Below, piece by piece: positions 46,560-58,480 of a stretch of 64,000 nt of DNA (position 1 is its first letter; the number at the start of each line of letters is the position of its first letter). Both the position numbers and the translations under genes were made by a program. The notes beneath the pieces were generated by a model. The model was not told the DNA's origin. It saw nothing but the letters and a program-made list of their open reading frames with translations, and ran no database searches. Source of the stretch: Siphonodentalium dalli (Eukaryota; Mollusca; Scaphopoda; Gadilida; Siphonodentaliidae); contig CP136062.1 in assembly GCA_032622095.1 (NCBI GenBank), positions 14,225,710-14,289,709 on the forward strand, written 5' to 3'.

Positions 46560-46560
<1 letters not shown>
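45597..46560 (+). mobile_element. Helitron-like element in tandem with its left neighbour
   Basis: It starts within a base or two after the CTAG at 45596 with TTATATATTTTGGAAGATC and a GT microsatellite. It ends GCCCGGACGAAGTCGGG, TCATCTTCTAG at 46560, followed by T. A second incomplete 3' end (CGGACGAAGTCGGGTCACC with TTCTAC) lies inside at about 46370-46395, so the tail is duplicated. It is closely related to the minus-strand copy at 5911-6831. No protein is encoded. Confidence 0.6.

Positions 46561-46633
<73 letters not shown>
46561..46633. repeat. (TA)n(GA)n compound microsatellite
   Basis: A run of TA is followed by a run of GA directly after the Helitron 3' end. It marks the AT-rich target. 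Confidence 0.95.
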
Positions 46634-46634
<1 letters not shown>

Positions 46635-48655
46635 GGAGAGGGGTTATCACCACGGGTAAAGTTGTAGCTACTGTCTCCAAAAAATCCAGGCATGATTATA
46701 GCCATTGCTTGGTTGTGTGTAGTACAGTACTTGATACCTCCATTCATTGGGGATGTAATCACCACAATACTACTCTTGGGCTCTTATTTTGAGGCTATGA
46801 AAATTGAAATCAGCACAAACTCAAGATTTCTATATGACTCTGATACCAAAATGATGAGCTTATAACTTTATGCATGTACATATTCAAATAGATTACACAG
46901 ACGTGAACATTTAAATATTGAATAAAACACCACATGACACATACTATGTTGATTCCTATACTTGACCTACATGAACTATAAAAATAATTTGTTTAACAGT
47001 TGATGTTTTGCTCAGAGTTCCCCTTGCACTATTATTTGGGTCTGCACTTTTATTAACTTTCAATGGAATTCCCCCTGCACTATTATTTGGGCCTGCACTT
47101 TATTTGGAGCCCGATATTAATACCGGTAGTATGGTGAAAATTCTTGAATTGTTTTTACTGACATCAAAGTTCTACCAAGTTTATAGCCAACATGCAGTAT
47201 GTACATGTATGTGAATACGGAAAAACACTAAGCATAAAGCAAGTTTGAAACCAAACATTCCCTTTGAGATTTCTTGATCATTATAATGACTACCGTTCTA
47301 TAACTAATATATGAAATTATGAACATTTACTAATATGAACAACTCTCTCAATTATTTATAGTTAGTATTTCCACGACCAATCTGTCTGTGACAGATATTA
47401 CGTAATTGATTTTGTGCCTAACATTAGCCTATGGAAAATGAACAAATACCAGTTCGATTTTCACAATTACCTTTTGAACAAGTTTTTTCAGCCAAATAGT
47501 GTTCAGAGACGTGGAAAAGGGGGAGGTGGTTTGGACAGGTTGTCTTACTTTGGCCAATTTTTTCATGCCTGACATTTCAGTTGGAAATTTTATACCAAAA
47601 CTAGGTTTGTTTACCTAATAAGTTCACTAAATAAATAAGTGGATGAGAATCGCCATATAACAACTTATTAGCCTCAACTAAAGTCTGATCACGCTGTTCA
47701 TTATACCTGGGGACTTGAATTTCCGAATTGACGACCTACATGTACATGTAGCTGAAATATTTTCAGTCCACTTGTAGTTTTCTTTTAAATGAAAACGGTA
47801 AGTTATTGACCCTTTTACTTGAAATATTACAGAGGTTTAGCTTGAAATACCTCTTAAGTTTGCCGTCAAGCATTGATCATAGACTACAGATATTCACAGA
47901 GTGTGGCGCAAAAATTTGGCCAATAAATGGTGGTGTGCACATAGACAACACAATGTGCATCTTAATCGAGAATCTGTTATCGAATCTTAGTTATGTTCTG
48001 AAACATTTTTAAAAATTTGTATTAAATATGTATGCATGTACATGCAATGCTCACAATACATACATGTATGCGAGCATTAGGCCTATTCTAAATTACTAGT
48101 AGCAGAGGCACCTATATGCAAACGCATAAGTATACAAATCCAATTATATATGTTCTTACAAGATTTGTATGTCTTCTAGTAGAATCGCAAAACGTGACTG
48201 ACATTACGTGCCATGATTTCAACTCTTGCTAGAGGTCAACTAAGACATTACATCTACTGAGTATGGAGTTTTCTGAAAACATATTTTTCCAAATGGACAC
48301 TAGGGACAGGAATATCAACCTAAAATGTGTTATAGCATGAATCTACCTATTTAAATACTTAAATTGTACAGGCCAATCTTTACTAATTGTTATTAATTGC
48401 TCATATATTTACAAGCCAAAACTGTTGTCAATAACTTGAATACTATAACTATCAGAATGTCAAACTTTAGTGAATATGAGAAATTTTATTTTTTCACAAC
48501 TTTCATTCTCCATCGTGGAATTGCCCTGGGACATTCTCTAGTCCATTATCTCTTTCTATACTAACTGCATTTTCCAGCCCTTGAAATTTATGTTTCTCTT
48601 CTACGGCATTCCTTTAGAATTCTATATTGGCTTCTACAGCATTGCCTAAATTCGC
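46634..48655. other. Intergenic, no recognised gene
   Basis: The only structure seen is a 66-bp direct repeat, GCACTATTATTTGGG(T/C)CTGC, at 47025 and 47078. The rest is unique AT-rich DNA. Confidence 0.5.
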
Positions 48656-48910
48656 CTTTTGCCATAGCTATTAATTCCAAGGGCCGATTCTCCAAATCAG
48701 TTACAAAATTGTATGTTGGAAATTGGAATTGTCTATTATTCATCTGGTGGAGTTTTTCAGGAAACGTAAGCCAACAACAGATAATAAAAGTGCAGAAGGA
48801 GTCCTATTCAAAATTTCTCCGCTGGCGAAAACAAACATTAATTAATGTTGTGTCTGTAATTTCTGAAAAGACAGAAGAGTTCAGGAAACATTTAAATTTG
48901 TCGGCGTAAT
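48656..48910. repeat. Sequence shared with the TTAA element at 50892-51134
   Basis: GATTCTCCAAATCAGTTACA, AAATTGTATGTTGGAAATTG and AATAAAAGTGCAGAAGGAG occur here and, altered, at about 50955-51070. Coding is not recognised. Confidence 0.5.
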
Positions 48911-50388
48911 GAATAGAAAACCTCAGAAGAAGTAATCGTCAATGGATTTTGTAAAATTGCATTACCTAACCATATTAATGTGCCTTTTGTGCAGACTATT
49001 TAAAGATACACAATCTGAATTAACGCTCAGGACTACATTACTATTTCTTTGGTTTGGGGGTAAAAAGTATTTGATTCGAGTCGAGGAACCCACCCATCAA
49101 AACTCAGAGATATCAGACATTCCGTTCTCGAGCGGGTGACAAATCTCAATGTCTCCCGAGAAAAGGGGCAACAACTGTTTTGTTATCCGATTATACCACA
49201 GAAAAAAATCCTTGCCATCCAAACGCACGATGTTGCACTGAGTCACGAGTGCTTTCTTTCCCGATTATGAATATTTTCAGCAACTACTTATCATCCTATA
49301 GGAGTTCTGTTCCATTAACGATAGTCAAGCCGTTAAGCGTTGATAATTAGCGTTTATTTACGATCAATATCGGTCCATGCAATGTAAACCAATAAGCCAC
49401 ATAGGTATGTTATCGCCTTCTGCAATGTGGCATATTCAATGTCGTCTTGTGCGCAGAATTTAATCGCGATGTTCATTTCATAATGGTTTTCCCGAAAGCT
49501 ATTGGGAAGTTGTCGATTTCATTAATGTACATTCATATGTGTCAGTGCTCCCAAGTACATGGCGATCCTCACACAAAATACTTCTATGATCACATTGCAG
49601 ACATCGCGGAGCGGTCTGATATCATGGATAAGCGTACAGTACAATTAATTCGCGACAAACGTATGCATTACGTTGTCCTCCAGCAAACATGTATTACCAA
49701 CAAACCTCAAGGTATCCACTCTTTCAATCTTGCACGATAATGTCGACATGAACATATTGAATCACCGAGATGTTTCGATGTAAAAAGTACATAACAACGC
49801 TTGTCCGATAACTTAACAGTTCGACTTAATAGTGTTCATTAAATGTATATATGCAAATTAGCAAACACCACAACTGGTGTGCTTTGCGAATCCGTGGGGT
49901 ATATAAGATCTATGATTTTAGTATGTCGTAGTGATGTGAAATAGATGAGTTACGTCAGTGTGTGTTTGGAGATATTCTTGCAATATAACACCAGGCGGGC
50001 GACAAAAACAATGTATCCCGGCTCATGGGCCAATCAGAAGGGAGGAGGGTAACAATATTCTTTGTCAATTAAACGATTCTGATCACTGAGGCGACATTCA
50101 AGAAATGTTGTTGGATTCTTATGATATGGGGACCATCAAATTGGATTCTGTAACTTTAAAATAACGTGAAGAAATACAGTAAACTAATACTATGGAATGC
50201 AGCTCATTTTCATCAAAAATACTGAATGATAAGATATGTAATTCCCTTGTTACATGCATTTCCTTGAATACCAGATTCCCAATGTCTTTATGTCATTCTT
50301 GCAGAGATTGTGCGTTCTGTTTTAAAACATTTCTTACAGTGTTATTTGTATGTTAGTATTGCAAAGTTTCTTAGCCCATGAGCAATGT
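48911..50388. other. Intergenic, no recognised gene
   Basis: It contains an unassigned 97-codon plus frame (49447-49740) with no motif I can identify. Otherwise AT-rich. Confidence 0.4.
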
Positions 50389-50389
50389 A

Positions 50390-50450
50390 CAGTAATGCCC
50401 TAAGTTATTGACCCCCTTAACCACATTTCGATTTTCTTAGGGCATTACTT
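50390..50450. mobile_element. Shortened relative of the palindromic TA-flanked MITE
   Basis: CAGTAATGCCCTAAGTTATT with GACCCCCTTAACCACA is followed directly by TTAGGGCATTACT. The ends match the 129-bp family at 32113-32591, but most of the second arm is deleted. Confidence 0.65.
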
Positions 50451-50891
50451 TACCTGATGGAAAAGATTAGAAATTTTTTTAATCAGCGCATCTGATTTTT
50501 AATCGAATCGAAACAGATGAATCGATTCGCATGGCCCTAATTACTGTCGAGCTTTGTGGTACATTAGGGCAAAGAACAAAATATTTATATTTTAAACCCC
50601 CTACTCTTAAAAGTTTTTCATGGTTTTCAAGAAATTTTTCTGAAATCTTTTACAAAAAGAAAAAAAAATTCAATGTCTTAGAATAGGCTGTTATCTGTCA
50701 AAACATTGTGTTTATTACAGTTCATGCCAGCTGTTCAGACCAAGATCATCAAAATTAATATTGCAGAAGACACGAAAGCCATAAGAATGTAAAAAAAATT
50801 CACAAAAACGTGTTAAGCCTACATGTACCTACCCTAATTTGTTGTTCTGACATGTAACCCAAACCAGATATTTATTTTTCTTTGGTCTTAA

Positions 50892-51134
50892 CCTTTTCAT
50901 GACGGGAACTAAGAACAGAATTGCTAGTAACCCGTTCTATTTAGTATACTAAGTGGATTCTCCCAATCAGTTAAAAATTGTACTTCGGAAGGGTCTATTA
51001 TAGATTTGAGGTCCCCGATGTTAAGGTGACCAAAGCAGACGATAGATAAATAAAAGTGCAGAAGGAGCAGGGAGGAGCCCTATTTATTGAGGGAATTTAT
51101 TAGATAATATTAAAGTTCAACACACATGGAAGGG
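50892..51134. mobile_element. TTAA-bounded non-autonomous element, 243 bp
   Basis: TTAA (50888-50891), CCTTTTCATGACGGGA ... CATGGAAGGG, TTAA (51135-51138). The ends resemble those of the 151-bp hairpin MITE, but the interior differs, so the two probably used the same transposase. Confidence 0.5.
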
Positions 51135-51411
51135 TTAACGACTCTCTAGAAGTGATTAACAGTCATTCACCTTGTTAATTGCCTTTGACTTCATCTAGGG
51201 TCTTTGCTAGTATAAGGTGTTGGGCTGTTAATTATTTCTGTTGCACGCTAATATACACAACGCCCTCTAAAATCACGTTATATATTGTTATATTAGTGGT
51301 GATGTTTTTACAGACTTTTATAATGTTTGCACATTATCATCCCTCGAAATGTACCATGGCAAATCCACGGACTGCATTATCCACTGTGAGTGCCTTGTGT
51401 CCCTTTATTAA

Positions 51412-51560
51412 TCCTTTCACGATGGGACTGCACTGGGGCGGCATTAAAGATCCTATGCCAGTGCATTCTCTTATATATGGAAGTTTCCCATGGGGAGCCT
51501 CACATATATAAGAGAATGCACTGGCTTACAAGATCGAGGTAAATAATGTTATGCCAATAT
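51412..51560. mobile_element. TTAA MITE family, well-preserved hairpin copy
   Basis: TTAA at 51408-51411 is followed by TCCTTTCACGATGGGACTGC. CCAGTGCATTCTCTTATATA pairs with TATATAAGAGAATGCACTGG around TTTCCCATGGGGAG. GCTTACAAGATCGAGGTAAA follows. The right terminus is not recognisable. Confidence 0.65.
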
Positions 51561-52689
51561 ATTTAAACTCCCACATGCATTCGCGCTGTGGAACATGAAT
51601 GCAGGACGTCGGTTGGTCAAAATGATGTCACATGTATGGTCATGTCATGCGCTGACCCATACTGGTGCTTGCTTCCATTTTTGTGTAGATGCAACTTGCA
51701 ACAAGCTACAAGAATATAGTTGGAAATAGGCACTTAAGCCTTAATGCTCTTTTAATCTGCCAGTTGACTCAATTGAGTGTAAATGTAAGTAATGGATGTT
51801 GATTTTGTTGCATTCCATAGAGTATGGATTCCAGTTAGTCCAGGGGGGGGGGGGGTAATACAAAATTTGCAGGCAGGTATTCCTGGGTGGGTGGCCCGAG
51901 TGGCAAAAAACATGTTTTTTACAATCTCATGCAATTTTTTTTACTAAAGACATTTTGTATCCTTATTTTTACATTTGTAACAGTTTAAAATATATTATAA
52001 GAATTTATAACAGTAAAAACACCATATTTATGTTACTGGGACCTCATTTGGACCTTAAAGGTACGGTTGGCCTTGGCGGTGGGTATCCTGTGAAAATATT
52101 TCCACCCGTCAAAAACCGCCACAAACAGAAAGAACATAAAAATGTAGACGGACTGTGTCCGTATACAAATAAGAAATATCGCATAAACAGTATGTTATTG
52201 TCAAATGTTTGACCATTGTTATGTAAACAAACGCATAAAAAGTAACTGTTCTGGTGTTTGTTTATATTATGATGGTAAACATAAAGAGCGTTCTTTGTTG
52301 GTGAATTCCTGATATGGAACTAATAAAGAGCGTTTATGCCATTTGTGTGTGATTAGCCAGTAGCATTGTGCTGTCTTCTGTAACACAATCAGGCTCTTGC
52401 TTAGGTAAAATATAGTAGGTCTTTATGCTAACATGCTGTTTACGTGATGGTCATGGTGTATATGAACGAAACTGTATGCGTTTTAATGTTTTTTCTGTTT
52501 ACGGTGATTGGAACACATATGAATATTTTCGATAACTAAGGCCTCACGTGCCTTTAATGGAGATTACATTAAACTATGGCATGTTGCATATTGGACGGTG
52601 GGGTGAAAAAATTCCTTCCTGACACCATTCGGAAAGAAGCTTCGAGAAATGTAAAACTGAAATAAATAAAATTTATTGATGTAACAAAA
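51561..52689. other. Intergenic, no recognised gene
   Basis: It contains a poly-G tract at 51842-51855 and GGGTGGGTGGCC-type sequence resembling 24055-24110 inverted. No coding is recognised. Confidence 0.4.
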
Positions 52690-53213
52690 GCCTGGATCAT
52701 TGTGTCCATGGAAACTTATAGAACGCTTTGATGTCATTTGTTTCTCGGAAAATGAAAACACTACATGATAGCATCGTGATTATACCAGGCTTTACAGTTT
52801 TTCCTACTAACGGTAGAGGGATGGCGGGGTGTGTTTCGGGTGGCATTATCATTGCCATCAAGGAGGGGTTGGAAAACTATGTACACCCTATATCTTCAAA
52901 GTCAAATTTGGTATCATGGGTTAGAATAGATTATGGCTATATGGGTACAGGGCGCGATAACTGGCAGATTGATCTCGAAAGGGAGCTTAGGAAAGTAAGA
53001 AACAATAACGATGTTCTTCCAGTGGGCGACTTTAATTCCAGAACATCCCGCCTTAAGGAATTCGTGGACGATAGGGCCCTAGCAGGTGTTCGCTATGTAA
53101 CAGACGGCAATGATCTTCGACAATATATCTTAGTTGGAAAGTACGATTATAAATTTGGACGGCGCTGGACTGAGGATCAGGGGGAGGCAAGTTCATATAT
53201 GGCTATAGACTGA
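52690..53213 (+). pseudogene. LINE apurinic-type endonuclease, N-terminal half
   Basis: The frame includes FDVICFSENE (the SET-like catalytic strand), then, after a frameshift, IVIIPGFTVFPTNGRGMAGC, SGGIIIAIKEGLENY, LVSWVRIDYG and NNNDVLPVGDFNSRT (the GDFN catalytic motif). This is the N-terminal half of an APE-type endonuclease. The stretch between RIDYG and GDFN is shorter than usual, suggesting a deletion. The match fades after about 53090. The C-terminal half of such an endonuclease lies at 55016, separated by inserted DNA including a Helitron-like element. Confidence 0.8.
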
Positions 53214-53954
53214 TTGACATGTGCAGCACTCAAGAAATGATTATTACGCCACAATGTGGTGTAAGTTGTTTTACAGTTTTTCATATCGCCTGTATCACTG
53301 TATCACTGTGGAGAAAATTATGTTTTGTACCCTGCCTCAATCGTACCGGTATGCTCCGTTGGTTCAGAGTGCCGGGATGAAGATAATTAATCGATTGTTG
53401 TTTATCACAGAATGCGTTAACTGCCAAACTCCTTTAAGCGCCCTCTACACTATCGCTCCGAAACGATGAGATACATGTGTCTGGAGTTTGGTTAACTGCT
53501 TCGCCTTTGGCTTTGAAAAGCAGACGAAATTCATAAACGATGTGTACATCTGTTAGAAATTTCTTTGGATTTTCAAAGAGAAATGTAGGCTATTTGGCAA
53601 TGCGTTTGTCACAAGACAACAGATCTGTTTCTTGCGTGCATGCATAATTCGTGTTTTATTGATAGTAATGATGAAAAGAGTAACGAATTGTATTAATCGA
53701 ATAATAAAAATGAAGTTAGTTTGCCGTATCGTAATCAGGATGGACTTTATTTTACCTACGGACTGTCCATTCTTGAAAGTGCAGCCTACTCGTATAGTAA
53801 AACTGGGAACTATACTTGATTCATATCAAGGCGACGTCCAGTCGCGGAATGTTGGCCAGTTTCTGTACCGATGACACGGGCGTACATTGGCGATGGCGGG
53901 GTTGTTGACGGGGATGTCAGGCGTGAAAATATAGAGTGACATATTAGCATTAAC
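53214..53954. other. Insert between LINE halves, no recognised gene
   Basis: Unique sequence of unknown origin. Small reading frames are present but no motif. Confidence 0.4.
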
Positions 53955-54824
53955 TTTTACTATTATAAAAATAAATTGAGTTCGTGTGTCTGTAAGGCAA
54001 AAGGCGACAAAACGACTGAACCCCTCTGAAAATGTGTACATGGGGTCATAGCATGCACGTAACCTGGGGATTAAGGGCGCTAATAATGTTTATAACTTTT
54101 GCTATAAATTATATAGGCGATCAAACGGACGGGCATGCAGATCGGTAGATTTTTTTTTTAATTTTCATTTTTTTTTTAATTTGGGAATAGATCTTTAAAA
54201 CTTGTTTTGCATAATTCTATTTTATGGATGTTAGTTTTGATGACTATTATAATATTTAAGGAAGGGGCAGTCCTGTCAACACATTTGGTATTTTGAAAAA
54301 AATAGTGTCCGGGGAGTGTTTTGGACGGGTCAAATCGTGACCCCGACCTCACCTTGACAATTGACAAGGTCAAATTGGTTAAAACGGACGGATTTCGACG
54401 AAATTTTACAGATATGGCTACTTTTATCCGGGGAGTGTTTTGGACGGGTCAAATCGTGACCCCGGCGTGACCTTGACCTTCAATATGGCAAATCAAAGGT
54501 CAAATCAGGTAAGACGGATTGATTTCGACGAAATTTGATACCTAGGGCTACTTTTGTCAGGGGTGTTTTGGACGGGTCAAATCGTGACCCCGACCTGACC
54601 ATGACCATCGAAATGGTCAATTCAATGTCAAATCGGGTAAAACGGACTGATTTCGACGACATTTGATACCTAGGGGTACTTTTCTCCGGGGAGTGTTTTG
54701 GACGGGTGACATCATGACCCCGACCTGACCTTGACTTTCAAAATAGTCAATTCAAGGTCAAATCGCGCCTTTCGCCGGAAATCAGATGGGAAACAGCCCT
54801 TACGAAGTCGGGCCCACCAGCTAG
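53955..54824 (+). mobile_element. Helitron-like element with about 120-bp internal tandem modules
   Basis: The 3' end is GCCCTTACGAAGTCGGGC followed by CCACCAGCTAG at 54824 and then T. The likely 5' region has ACTATTATAAAAATAAATTG and TTCGTGTGTCTGT. Four copies of a module of about 120 bp (GTGTTTTGGACGGGTCAAAT, then CGTGACCCCG, GACCTTGAC and TTTCGACGA) occupy 54300-54780. The modules are shared with 5911-6831 and 45597-46560. The 5' terminus is approximate. Confidence 0.5.
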
Positions 54825-54944
54825 TGTAATAAAAAAGACAGCTTGAAGAATGAAATGTATAAAACGAGAAACGAGGAAAACTTGATATATGGAAGTATCC
54901 AAATTTCCCACATGGGATTTGAAAGCTAGTTTATATCATATTAT

Positions 54945-55013
54945 TATAATTTCTATTTATGGCTAATAATATGATCTTGGTGGCGTTACCATTTCTGACT
55001 ATGGTTTTCTTGT
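54945..55013. repeat. Short segment shared with 33520-33632 and 15879-15908
   Basis: ATAATTTCTATTTAT, then ATCTTGGTGGCGTTACC and ATTTCTGACTATGGTTTTCT are almost the same as at the 3' end of the minus-strand LINE remnant (33518). Here the orientation relative to the adjacent LINE is reversed, so it is probably a separate mobile or LINE 3' fragment. Confidence 0.6.
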
Positions 55014-55015
55014 TC

Positions 55016-56771
55016 TAAATGGGCGAGTAGGCAACGATCGAGAACATGGGAAATTAACCTGCCGAGACCGGAGCGTTATCGATTATGGTATTTGCAGTCA
55101 CGGGGGTTTTGACCATGTCAATGATTTTTGTGTTGGAGAACTGAGTAAATTTTATTCAGACGCGCATTGCCCCATTAAAATATCTTTGAATAGAAACACT
55201 GTAACAAACCCACTCAAAATCAACTCAGGGGGGTCATAGCTTTGGTAATAAACCACGGAAGTGGAATCACGAAAAGGCACACATACTGGTCCACAAAGTT
55301 GCCAGGTTTTGTCCAAGACGTAATTGATCCCATTTCAAATAGAATCGGCAATGAGAACGAAATTAACGAATTATGCGAAGCAATTGAACACATGTTTACG
55401 TCATCAGCTGCCGAGGCATTCGGTGTATACAAGGGTGGGGAAGTTTCGCGGATTAGTAAACGGGAGGAACAGAAAGAATGGTAAGACGAATGCGAAATGT
55501 TTTTCATAAATCGAGGGAAAAATATCGGCGACAGAAAACATCGCACAATCGCACTCTCATGAACGCGTCAGCGCGGAACTACAGATGTGTAATTAAAAGG
55601 AAAATCGCGGAACATAACCAAAAGAGATGTAATCAACTACGCAATGCATGTAGAAATCCGAGTGAGTTCTGGAAAATGTTAAAAGATATGAAAGGGAAAC
55701 ATACCGGGCCCAAGAAAAAAAACTACGATATCAATTGACCTATTCTATAAACTTAAACTTGGTAAATCGTCGGGTCTAGATAATATATGCCCAGAATACA
55801 TAAAACACACTATACATATAATGTCTCAAATTTACTGTAAGCTATTTAAAATTTTAGATACAGGTCGCTTCCCATCTAGATGGACCGAAGGAACTATTCA
55901 GCCAATTTATAAACGAAAGGGCGACACGAGTAACCCCGATTCATACAGAGGGATAACCCTCTCAGTGTACTTGGCAAACTATTTACATCCGTCCTGAATA
56001 ATCGACTCACAACATTTTGTGAGGGTGAGGGCATACTAACCCAGTTTCAGGCAGGATGCCGTAAAAGTCAATCAACTACCGACAATATATTCATTATGTA
56101 AAGTCTTATTGACTTTTATCTTGCAAGAAGAAAACAAATATACTGCTGTTTTGTCGATTTTAAGAAGGCATTCGATACAGTATGGAGGGAGGGACTTTGG
56201 ATTAAACTTATGACATCCAGTATAAATGGAAATTTTTTAAGAATTATTCGTAGCATGTACCGAAACATAAAATCTTGTGTAGTTCAGAATAGCGAGCGGT
56301 CAGAATTTTGTACTTGCAGCGCGGGTGTTAGACAAGGGGTTTTCTATCTCCATTATTGTTCTCGTTGTTTATAAATGACCTCGAACCATTCCTCACAGAT
56401 TGTGCTATCGACGGATTGAAATTCCTAGGCGATCAATTCACACAAAAACTATGAGTATGTATTAGATTCATGTGTTTGTTGTATGCGGATAATACCGTGT
56501 TGTTCGCCGACAACCAGGCCAGTGTGCAAAGGGCCCTCGACGCGTTTGGGGATTACACATCGTCATGGAAACTAAACGTAAACACATCATAAACAAAAGC
56601 AATTCTCTTCTGCAACCGAAAACCAGAAGATTTTGACGATCTGTACCTAGGTGGCAATAAAATAGAATATGTTGACACTATGAATTATCTCGAAATCGAG
56701 TTCTTTTACACAGGCAGATTTTGCAAAGCAGTCAAAGCCATATCGGCGATTGGGAATACAGTATCTTCGAC
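55016..56771 (+). pseudogene. LINE: endonuclease C-terminal half and reverse transcriptase, multiply broken
   Basis: The segment starts inside an APE-type endonuclease (NGRVGNDREHGKLTCRDRS, VIDY, then SDAHCPI, the SDH catalytic motif). A basic spacer region follows (55242-55738). The reverse transcriptase begins at about 55750 with LKLGKSSGLDNICPEYIK, then WTEGTIQPIYKRKGDTSNPD and YRGITL. Motif A is CFVDFKKAFDTVWREGLW, motif B is SAGVRQGV with LSPLLFSLFINDLE, and motif C is LLYADNTVLFAD (YADN, not YADD). Stops and at least five frameshifts break the frame. Similarity ends at about 56770, where an inverted-repeat element begins, so the thumb and C-terminus are absent. Together with 52690-53213 it probably represents one old insertion. 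Confidence 0.85.
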
Positions 56772-56989
56772 ACCTGTTTCAGCTAGTTTAGTATAATATA
56801 AGTAAGTTGCTCAAGTAGACTAACATAAGTGGTATGGAATATGTTAGATAATGGGCTGGTTGACAGACTAATCAGGAAATTGTTAGAAATTAAGAAATTG
56901 TGTGTATCCTGCACAATGATCTTGGTTTACAGATGATCAGCAATTTGTAAAACTTTTTTTTTTCAATTAAAATAGCTTCTGAAACAGGT
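56772..56989. mobile_element. Inverted-repeat element at the broken end of the LINE
   Basis: ACCTGTTTCAGCTAG at the left and TAGCTTCTGAAACAGGT at the right form imperfect terminal inverted repeats. The interior of 190 bp is AT-rich with no ORF. It may have caused the loss of the LINE 3' part. Confidence 0.5.
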
Positions 56990-57304
56990 TAAAACTGTTA
57001 TTTGTACTAAATGAGATCATTCCCAGTCATATGATTGATATCAGAAGAGTTCTATGCGGTTTTAGACCAAATTTAATTAAATTTTGGGGGTGGGGGTCAA
57101 AGAATTGGGAGTAAAAACTATTTGCAGGTTTGGGGGTGGTGGGTCCCCGAAAATGCCAGATGCAAAAAACGGCATATCTTCCTGCAAATGTTTTACTACA
57201 ACCCCCTCCCCCTCCCCGGTTAGTCTGACATTTTTATGTGTGGAACGCTTTCGCTTATCACAACTTGCATCCATACTATATGGAACACATGCAAACCAAC
57301 ATTC

Positions 57305-57429
57305 ATTTTTAATATTAAGTATTCTCTTATATATGCGAGGCTCCCTACTTATGGGAGACTCCCATATATAAGAGAATGCATTGGTTCAGGGTTTTCGCAA
57401 AATTTCAGGAAGCTCCAGTCATGGAAGGG
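57305..57429. mobile_element. TTAA MITE family, right half well preserved
   Basis: ATTCTCTTATATATGCGAGG pairs with CCCATATATAAGAGAATGCA. It continues TTTTCGCAAAATTTCAGGAA and GCTCCAGTCATGGAAGGG and ends at TTAA (57430-57433). The left terminus is truncated. Confidence 0.65.
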
Positions 57430-57433
57430 TTAA

Positions 57434-58345
57434 ACTCTTATAGCTATCAAAATTGCTTCACCATATTTTCAATTAACATCAGTATTTTGTTCTTCTTCAT
57501 GATGCATTGATGGTGAAAGAAATTGAAGGACGGAGGATTATGTGCAGCAGAACATATTACACTGGAAAAATGTGTTTACAGAAAGGACCCAGTGTCAGTT
57601 CAAGTTGAAAATGACACCAGCAAGGGAAGACGCTCACTTCAATACAGGATTGTGAACCTAAAGTTGACATTCAGTTCTTGACTTGATAAAGTCTTTTTGA
57701 AATGCCCGTGAATGCATTTATCCTGTTGTGATTGTTGGTGTGTACATAAATTTCATGTTTGTATTCCACTGGCACTTGCTGTGGTACAAACTGAAGATAC
57801 GTTACCTACCAAATTCAATCTGGATTCTGAAATTTGGATAACTATGGAAATGGACTATTGCTGTTGCCAGCTCAGAAGTAGATGTTGTTACTAGTACCAA
57901 TCAGCCTGTCATCAATATCACATATGATATGATAAAGAGATATTGGTTAAATCAACTTAAATGGTTTGTCTTCATGATATACATGTATATTTAAGAGTGC
58001 ATTAAATGTGAACTAATATTTCAATTTTGTAACATGTTGACCCTATGCCGGCCCATTTCTAATCAATATTAAGAATACTTTCAACACCCAAGGCTCAAAA
58101 TTAAAGACTCGTATAGTGTTCGAATCTTAATTTTACTAGTTTATAGCATGCAAAATTATTTATCTTTTGTATGAATTTGTTTATTGAAATACCGGTATTT
58201 TATAATGACAAAATATGTATATGCTCCCCTGATATGGCATATCTGTGGTCATAATGTGTGTACCAAATAAATTTATAATAGAAATATCTTGCTTCACCCA
58301 GAAAAAAATGCCTTGTTTACCTTTCATAATACTTCACACGCAATG
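57434..58345. other. Intergenic, no recognised gene
   Basis: AT-rich sequence without recognisable motif. Confidence 0.5.
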
Positions 58346-58349
58346 TTAA

Positions 58350-58480
58350 CCCTTTCATGACTGGAGCTTCCTGAAATTTTGCTCAAAAAAACCCTGTGTC
58401 AATGGCCGAGCCTCGAATATTTATATTTATTTTAATACCTAGACCTTGTAAGCCGATGTATTCTCTTATATATGTGACGT
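58350..58480. mobile_element. TTAA MITE family, left half preserved
   Basis: TTAA (58346-58349) is followed by CCCTTTCATGACTGGAGC, TTCCTGAAATTTTGC and CCCTGTGTCAATGG. The hairpin is rearranged, with GCCGATGTATTCTCTTATAT near 58451. Its left end is the inverse of the right end of the copy at 57305. Confidence 0.6.
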
